Below are positions 50,894 through 54,644 of a stretch of DNA of 54,644 bases, piece by piece. Both the position numbers and the translations under genes were made by a program. The DNA is taken from positions 1 to 54,644 of the forward strand of contig JAHDOA010000021.1 of NCBI GenBank assembly GCA_018435055.1, given 5' to 3'. Numbering within the stretch: position 1 is the first letter of the stretch; each line of letters starts with the position of its first letter. Under the pieces are notes generated by a model. That model saw only the letters and a program-made list of their open reading frames with translations. It was not told the origin of the DNA and did no database searches. Source of the DNA: Pelotomaculum sp. Its GTDB lineage: Bacteria > Bacillota > Desulfotomaculia > Desulfotomaculales > Pelotomaculaceae.

Positions 50894-51102
50894 TCATAAC
50901 GAACCTAAAAACGCCATGATGGAAGCGTCGGGTGTGAAATGATAGGATAACTGACCCGGATCGCCCATTTTTTCGAGAGTCTGGCGCTTCATTTCCAGAT
51001 CCGCCTCCATATATTTATGTGTTGTGATAATACTCTCGTGGCCAAGCCAGATGGCAATGGTCGAGATATCAACGCCAGATTGTAGCATCCGTAGAGCCGT
51101 AG
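50894..51102 (-). pseudogene. Tyrosine recombinase, 3' fragment
   Basis: The C-terminal part of a XerC-like recombinase: TTALRMLQSGVDISTIAIWL, GHESIITTHKYMEADLEMKR and the ending FLGSL, including the second catalytic His and the Tyr. It is cut at the 5' side by the transposon at 51103. Its upstream coding piece resumes at 54333, beyond the transposon, in the same strand and frame. Confidence 0.85.
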
Positions 51103-51108
51103 TGTAGG

Positions 51109-51213
51109 ACAGCACACTAACATCGGGTCAAACAGCAGAATAAAATCTCTATGAAACCCAGAAAAACAGCACATAATTATTCGATACAGCACAATATTAC
51201 CGTGAAAACAGCA
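51109..51213. repeat. Five ACAGCA transposase-site repeats at the left end
   Basis: ACAGCA plus an AT-rich tail (such as ACAATATTA) occurs at 51109, 51132, 51166, 51186 and 51208. At the right end, reading inward, related sites CGGCACAACG, CGGCAAACTA and TGGCATATAA appear. Multiple spaced sites at each end are typical of transposons using a DDE enzyme plus an AAA regulator. Confidence 0.7.
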
Positions 51214-51315
51214 AAATATTGCAGAAAGAGAAAGAACGACCATGATTTAAGAACATGGTCAGAAAATAAGTCACATAAAAAAGAAAAAAAATTATGTGAA
51301 CATAGAAGGACCCCC

Positions 51316-52119
51316 TCAACACAGGGCCAAATTATTACTGGCTGCCAGAATAATTTCAGTATCGATAGTAGTTTTCTGCAGTTGCGTACCAAGAATCAAG
51401 GCATTAGTCATAAGACTGTTGATGAGGCGTGGAGTGCCCTGGCAGAAGTTAGCAACAGCATGAACAGCAGCCTCATTTATCAAATTGCGGGAGCCGCCAG
51501 CGGCCTCAAGCCGGGAGTAAATATAATCCTTTGCCTCATCGGAAGACAACCCCTCATAGTTGTAATGAACGACAATGCGCTGTTTGAGAGATTCATGAAC
51601 AGGTTTTTCAAGGATAGAAATAAGATAGGGCTGGCCAATGAAAATAAGAGCAAAACAATCCAGGCTGTCGAAATGGACATTCATAAGCATCTTAATATCT
51701 CGAAAGATCCCGGCGTTTAAATACTGACTTTCATCAATGGCCAGAATAAATGTTTTACGTTTTTCCTTTAGCAGATGAAAAAGCCGTTCCTGGATATTTC
51801 TAAACATAACAGTCTTCTTAGAACTGTAGTCCAAACCGAGCTCAAAAGAAAACTGATGGTAGAATTCGGAAACACTGACCGTAGAAAGACAAATGTAAGA
51901 GATTTGAAACAAATTAGGATTCAGGTTTTTAGCAAAACAGCGCAAAGCAAAAGTTTTACCCATGCCGGGAGGAGCAGTAAAAAGACCTATACCACGGGTA
52001 TTCTTGAGATAATCAAGACGGGAGAGCATCTGCTTAAAATCCCGGGACTCAAAGGCATGGTTTTCAGGAAGAGACTTATCAAAAGGATTAAAGGTAAGAC
52101 CATAAAAAGGCTTAAACAT
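51316..52119 (-). CDS. AAA ATPase of transposon (ExeA/TniB/MuB-like)
   Basis: A 267-residue ATPase. It starts FKPFYGLTFNPFDKSLPENH, the ExeA-like N-terminus, with Walker A FTAPPGMGKTFALRCF near residue 42 and Walker B FILAIDESQYL near 125. Such proteins select target DNA and activate the DDE transposase. The ATG at 52119 has GGGAGGGC 8 nt upstream; the longer open frame upstream of it is the transposase gene in another frame. It overlaps the transposase gene by 8 bp. Confidence 0.9.
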   Translation of the reverse strand: MFKPFYGLTFNPFDKSLPENHAFESRDFKQMLSRLDYLKNTRGIGLFTAPPGMGKTFALRCFAKNLNPNLFQISYICLSTVSVSEFYHQFSFELGLDYSSKKTVMFRNIQERLFHLLKEKRKTFILAIDESQYLNAGIFRDIKMLMNVHFDSLDCFALIFIGQPYLISILEKPVHESLKQRIVVHYNYEGLSSDEAKDYIYSRLEAAGGSRNLINEAAVHAVANFCQGTPRLINSLMTNALILGTQLQKTTIDTEIILAASNNLALC

Positions 52120-53386
52120 CTGTAGGCCCTCCCATCCTAGAATAATCAATAGCATGGGTGTTATTGCGTTTAGTGCGCCCGTTTTCCACCCGGTTGGTAG
52201 GGCGAATCGGATAATGGTTACCTTCAAAAAAAATGTAAGCATCCTGCATACGGTTGGGAAGGAAACGGATCTCAACCCTGGAGCGAATGAACTGCATGGG
52301 GACATCATAAAAAAAAGAACCGATAGAAACCGTGGCATCAAGATTGACCTTTCTAGTAATACGGTTCATGAAGCACTCATCAAGCCAATCCTGACTTTCA
52401 GGAAGGCGGACACGGTCAATGCCCCGCTGGTAGCGTTCCATAGGCGACTCACCGATAATGCGGTTGAAAGTAGTGTTGCGCTGGCGGACATATTCCGCCA
52501 GCAAGCGGTTAAGCTCTTCGAGGGAAGAGACCTGTGCGGGATCAAAACCATTGAGCCAGGTATCCTTAATGGTGCGAAAACTCCGTTCAACCTTTGCTTT
52601 AGAAGCCCCATCACGAACAGGCGTATGGATTTTAACAATACCGAGGGACCCGCAAATTAAGGAAAGCTGGGCATTGGCATAGGTTGAACCATTATCAAGA
52701 TAAAGCTTATTACAAAGACCATAACGGGCAATAGCCTCCTTCAAAACAATCTGGAAGTTATAGGCATTGTCGTTGTAAAAGAAACGGGCGCCGATAATTA
52801 AACGAGAATGATCATCTATTACATGAATAAGATAAGTGCGCCGGTTCTTGCCATCTTCCTTAATATATGTAGTGTAGGAGGTGTCGGCCTGGTACATGCC
52901 GCCGGGATAGGCCTCCTCAAAAGCCCTGCGGTCTTTCTGGTTGGGGTTGACAGCAGCCCTTAAATCGTTGTGCTTGATAAAGCGTTGGACGCTGGAAACA
53001 GAAACATCAGACTGGTTAATGAAGCCGTCTTCAATAAGCTTATGGTAGATGAGCGTGGCATTAATTCGTGGGAACCTCTCCCTAAGACGGTAGATTTCAG
53101 AAATAGCCCGCTCGTTAAGGACGCGTGGTTTCCCAGCATCCCGGCGCTTTCTGGGCATCAGCCCATCCATGCCAAACTTGCGGTAGTACTCCTCCCACTT
53201 TTCCAGGGTTTTAGGATTGTAGCGCATGGTTCGACCGTCAGGCAGGGTCAGCTCATTTTCAGTGACCCTGCGGTAATAAGCAGTCTTAGAGGGATCGGGA
53301 AAGACACCCTGGATGACGGGAGCAATCAAGGCAAAACGGAAATAGGCCATTTCGATAGCAGATTGGTTATTAAATTGTCGTTTCAT
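52112..53386 (-). CDS. DDE transposase (rve integrase core)
   Basis: A 424-residue transposase. A helix-turn-helix region lies at 60-140 (KWEEYYRKFGMDGLMPRKRR). The rve core has catalytic Asp in MYQADTSYTTY, Asp in KLYLDNGSTYANAQL and Glu in SKAKVERSFRTIKDTWLNG. A C-terminal Mu-type beta segment ends the chain. The ATG at 53386 has AGGAGGTG 9 nt upstream. All three catalytic residues are present, so the element may be active. Confidence 0.92.
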   Translation of the reverse strand: MKRQFNNQSAIEMAYFRFALIAPVIQGVFPDPSKTAYYRRVTENELTLPDGRTMRYNPKTLEKWEEYYRKFGMDGLMPRKRRDAGKPRVLNERAISEIYRLRERFPRINATLIYHKLIEDGFINQSDVSVSSVQRFIKHNDLRAAVNPNQKDRRAFEEAYPGGMYQADTSYTTYIKEDGKNRRTYLIHVIDDHSRLIIGARFFYNDNAYNFQIVLKEAIARYGLCNKLYLDNGSTYANAQLSLICGSLGIVKIHTPVRDGASKAKVERSFRTIKDTWLNGFDPAQVSSLEELNRLLAEYVRQRNTTFNRIIGESPMERYQRGIDRVRLPESQDWLDECFMNRITRKVNLDATVSIGSFFYDVPMQFIRSRVEIRFLPNRMQDAYIFFEGNHYPIRPTNRVENGRTKRNNTHAIDYSRMGGPTDV

Positions 53387-53480
53387 TGTCGAAACACCTC
53401 CTAAACCCATGATAATACGCTAGCAGGATGCAGACCATGTCGGAGGTATGTGAAAAGAGAAAACTACAAAAAGGCATCAA

Positions 53481-54080
53481 TCAGGCCGAATTAAAGTGTG
53501 CGGTTTTGGTAACACCTTGCAGAAACGACCTTGCCTGACTTTGGAAGAAACAAGCGAGTTCATCCGAGGTGGCAGCAGAAGGCAACGAAGATAGGAAAGT
53601 GAGTGGTTTTGTGACAGCGTCCTCCAAGACGCCGAGCCAAAGTTTTTTATGGAGGAGAAAGAGTTGCTTCCAGGAATAGAGTGTGGAAGCGGCAATCGTG
53701 TATTTATCACAGAGTTGCTGGACTGTCATATGGGACAGATAATAATCACGCAAGACCTTGAGTATAAAAATTAAACTATAAGAACTATAAGGAATGATAA
53801 TTTCAGGTAGAATAGCATGGGTATGTCCACAGGATGAACAAATTATCCTGGACACGGTAATTTTGTAGGTAACAGCTAAACTCTTTTCGTAGGAAATAAG
53901 ATCGCGTTCATAGGATGCGAATTCCGACCAGTGGGGATGTTTAGTCCCACAGAAGGGACAGGGGAAAACCAGCGTTGACAGCTTATCTTTTGAAAAATCC
54001 CGCATCGCTTCTGTGAACAGCTCCATAGCAGAAAGTTTAATAAAATTCAGCTTGCAAAAAATCGTAAATGCTCTTATCAT
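53481..54080 (-). CDS. DUF6431 domain transposon protein
   Basis: About 199 residues. A zinc-ribbon (VFPCPFCGTKHPHWSE, then RIICSSCGHTHAILPE) is followed by a helix-turn-helix (LCDKYTIAASTLYSWKQLF). DUF6431 proteins regularly precede this type of DDE transposase and ATPase pair in Clostridia. It may bind the ends or regulate transposition. The start is uncertain: no ribosome site is seen before 54080, and a longer in-frame start at 54149 would add a hydrophobic stretch. Confidence 0.75.
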   Translation of the reverse strand: MIRAFTIFCKLNFIKLSAMELFTEAMRDFSKDKLSTLVFPCPFCGTKHPHWSEFASYERDLISYEKSLAVTYKITVSRIICSSCGHTHAILPEIIIPYSSYSLIFILKVLRDYYLSHMTVQQLCDKYTIAASTLYSWKQLFLLHKKLWLGVLEDAVTKPLTFLSSLPSAATSDELACFFQSQARSFLQGVTKTAHFNSA

Positions 54081-54332
54081 AGTTTTTGAGGTGCAATGCG
54101 CTAAAGCGCAGGGCAGCAGAAAGAGAAAGAGTGTTAGGCAGGCAAGCATAACGGGCTCTTTCTCTTTTTATATGTTTTTTTAATGATAAGGTGAAAAAAA
54201 TGGCAGGTCAATAGAAACCGGCAGTTATATGCCAGATTTTACGACAAAATATGATCGTGTGGAAGGATGTAGGTGGAAATATAGTTTGCCGTTTTTACGT
54301 TGTGCCGGGTAAAAATAAAACGGCGTACTACA

Positions 54333-54432
54333 CCGTAGTGTGCCGGAAGGTATGGGGCGTTATGTTCTTTTTGGCGAGCGAGGGAACTGCTTCAGAAGCC
54401 TTCTTTTTCAGGCAGTCCAAGCGGTGTATTTG
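54333..54432 (-). pseudogene. Tyrosine recombinase, central fragment
   Basis: Reverse translation gives LDCLKKKASEAVPSLAKKNI followed by TPHTFRHTT, with the catalytic HxxR. This is the piece upstream of the 3' fragment at 50894-51102. A TAG at 54433-54435 and the IS21 end at 54445 cut it on the other side, so most of the gene is missing in this window. Confidence 0.8.
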
Positions 54433-54444
54433 CTAAACTAAAAG

Positions 54445-54644
54445 TGTACCAATTTTAGCCCATTGATCACCAAAAAGTTGACCACCTGATCTGATCAAAC
54501 CAATCCTGTACACTGTAACTGGAAATTAACAGGCGTACAGGAGGAAAGGAAATGATCAACGTGGTCGATAAAGAGACTATCAGAAAACTCTATCATGTGC
54601 AAGGCAAATCCATCCGTTGGATTGCCAGGGAACTTGGTTTTGCC
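54445..54644 (+). mobile_element. IS21-family element, left end (runs out of window)
   Basis: TGTACCAATTTTAGCCC at 54445 starts a non-coding terminal region with short repeats (TTGATCACC, CTGATCAAACC, TGTACACTG), followed by the start of an IstA-like gene. Placed inside recombinase sequence, it is a second insertion into that gene. The other end is outside the window. Confidence 0.75.
54552..54644 (+). CDS. istA: IS21 transposase IstA, N-terminus only
   Basis: Thirty-one codons (INVVDKETIRKLYHVQGKSI, then RWIARELGFA) that match the N-terminal helix-turn-helix of IS21-family IstA transposases. GGAGGAAAGGA precedes ATG 54552. The gene runs past the window edge, so its integrity is unknown. Confidence 0.85.
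   Translation, partial: MINVVDKETIRKLYHVQGKSIRWIARELGFA

Larger units (their letters stand above)
51103..54332. mobile_element. Complete 3.23-kb three-gene transposon (Tn7/Mu-like type)
   Basis: The ends are TGTAGGACAGC (left) and TGTAGTACGCC (right, reverse strand). Both flanks carry CCGTAG (51097-51102 and 54333-54338), a 6-bp target duplication. Joining the flanks restores the recombinase codons for FRHTTAL exactly. It encodes an AAA ATPase, a DDE transposase and a DUF6431 protein, all on the reverse strand. Confidence 0.9.

Noticed and set aside
51151-51720. Forward frame of 189 codons at the transposon left end
   Set aside because: It covers the transposase-binding repeats and then runs antisense to the AAA ATPase gene; no support as a gene.

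Overview
The window is dominated by an apparently complete siphophage prophage, about 45 kb, in a low-to-medium GC Gram-positive host. The strong purine-rich Shine-Dalgarno sites, sigma-A type promoters, the DUF2800/DUF2815/VapE early cassette and the S-layer-like Ig repeats suggest a member of the Clostridia, perhaps a Desulfotomaculum-like Peptococcaceae. The host assignment is inference.

Layout. Positions 1-1606 hold a REP-associated tyrosine transposase and an unknown reverse-strand gene. The prophage then runs from a divergent XRE repressor / ImmA-type metallopeptidase switch (1.8-4.0 kb) through an early replication block (4.3-16.3 kb): sigma-like regulator, DUF2800 nuclease, DUF2815 ssDNA-binding-type protein, a family A DNA polymerase carrying an in-frame intein, VapE primase-helicase, VRR-NUC nuclease, SNF2 helicase and a DUF1492 late regulator. 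A late-promoter candidate lies at 16.3 kb, followed by an HNH nuclease.

Between the HNH gene and terminase sits 7 kb of accessory DNA (17.1-24.5 kb): a DinJ/YafQ toxin-antitoxin pair, a ParB-methyltransferase fusion, an AbiE pair with its own promoter and terminator, and a seven-gene amidoligase / gamma-glutamylcyclotransferase cluster. Four genes of that cluster are each preceded by a copy of the same structured leader. This cluster is the least explained system in the window.

The structural block (24.5-43.7 kb) reads terminase, a cargo gene, portal (CTG start), ClpP-type protease, HK97 capsid, head fibre, connectors, major tail protein, tail-assembly chaperones joined by a -1 frameshift site, tape measure, distal tail, tail fibre, Gp37-like protein, holin and amidase. 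A tyrosine integrase and a companion gene follow. A 10-bp match between 1672 and 46585 is a weak candidate for the attachment sites.

The right flank is a graveyard: a 5'-truncated S-layer-like gene, a 135-bp tandem duplication, an IS66 remnant, and a tyrosine recombinase remnant split by a complete 3.23-kb three-gene transposon (51103-54332) with a 6-bp target duplication. The start of an IS21 element closes the window.
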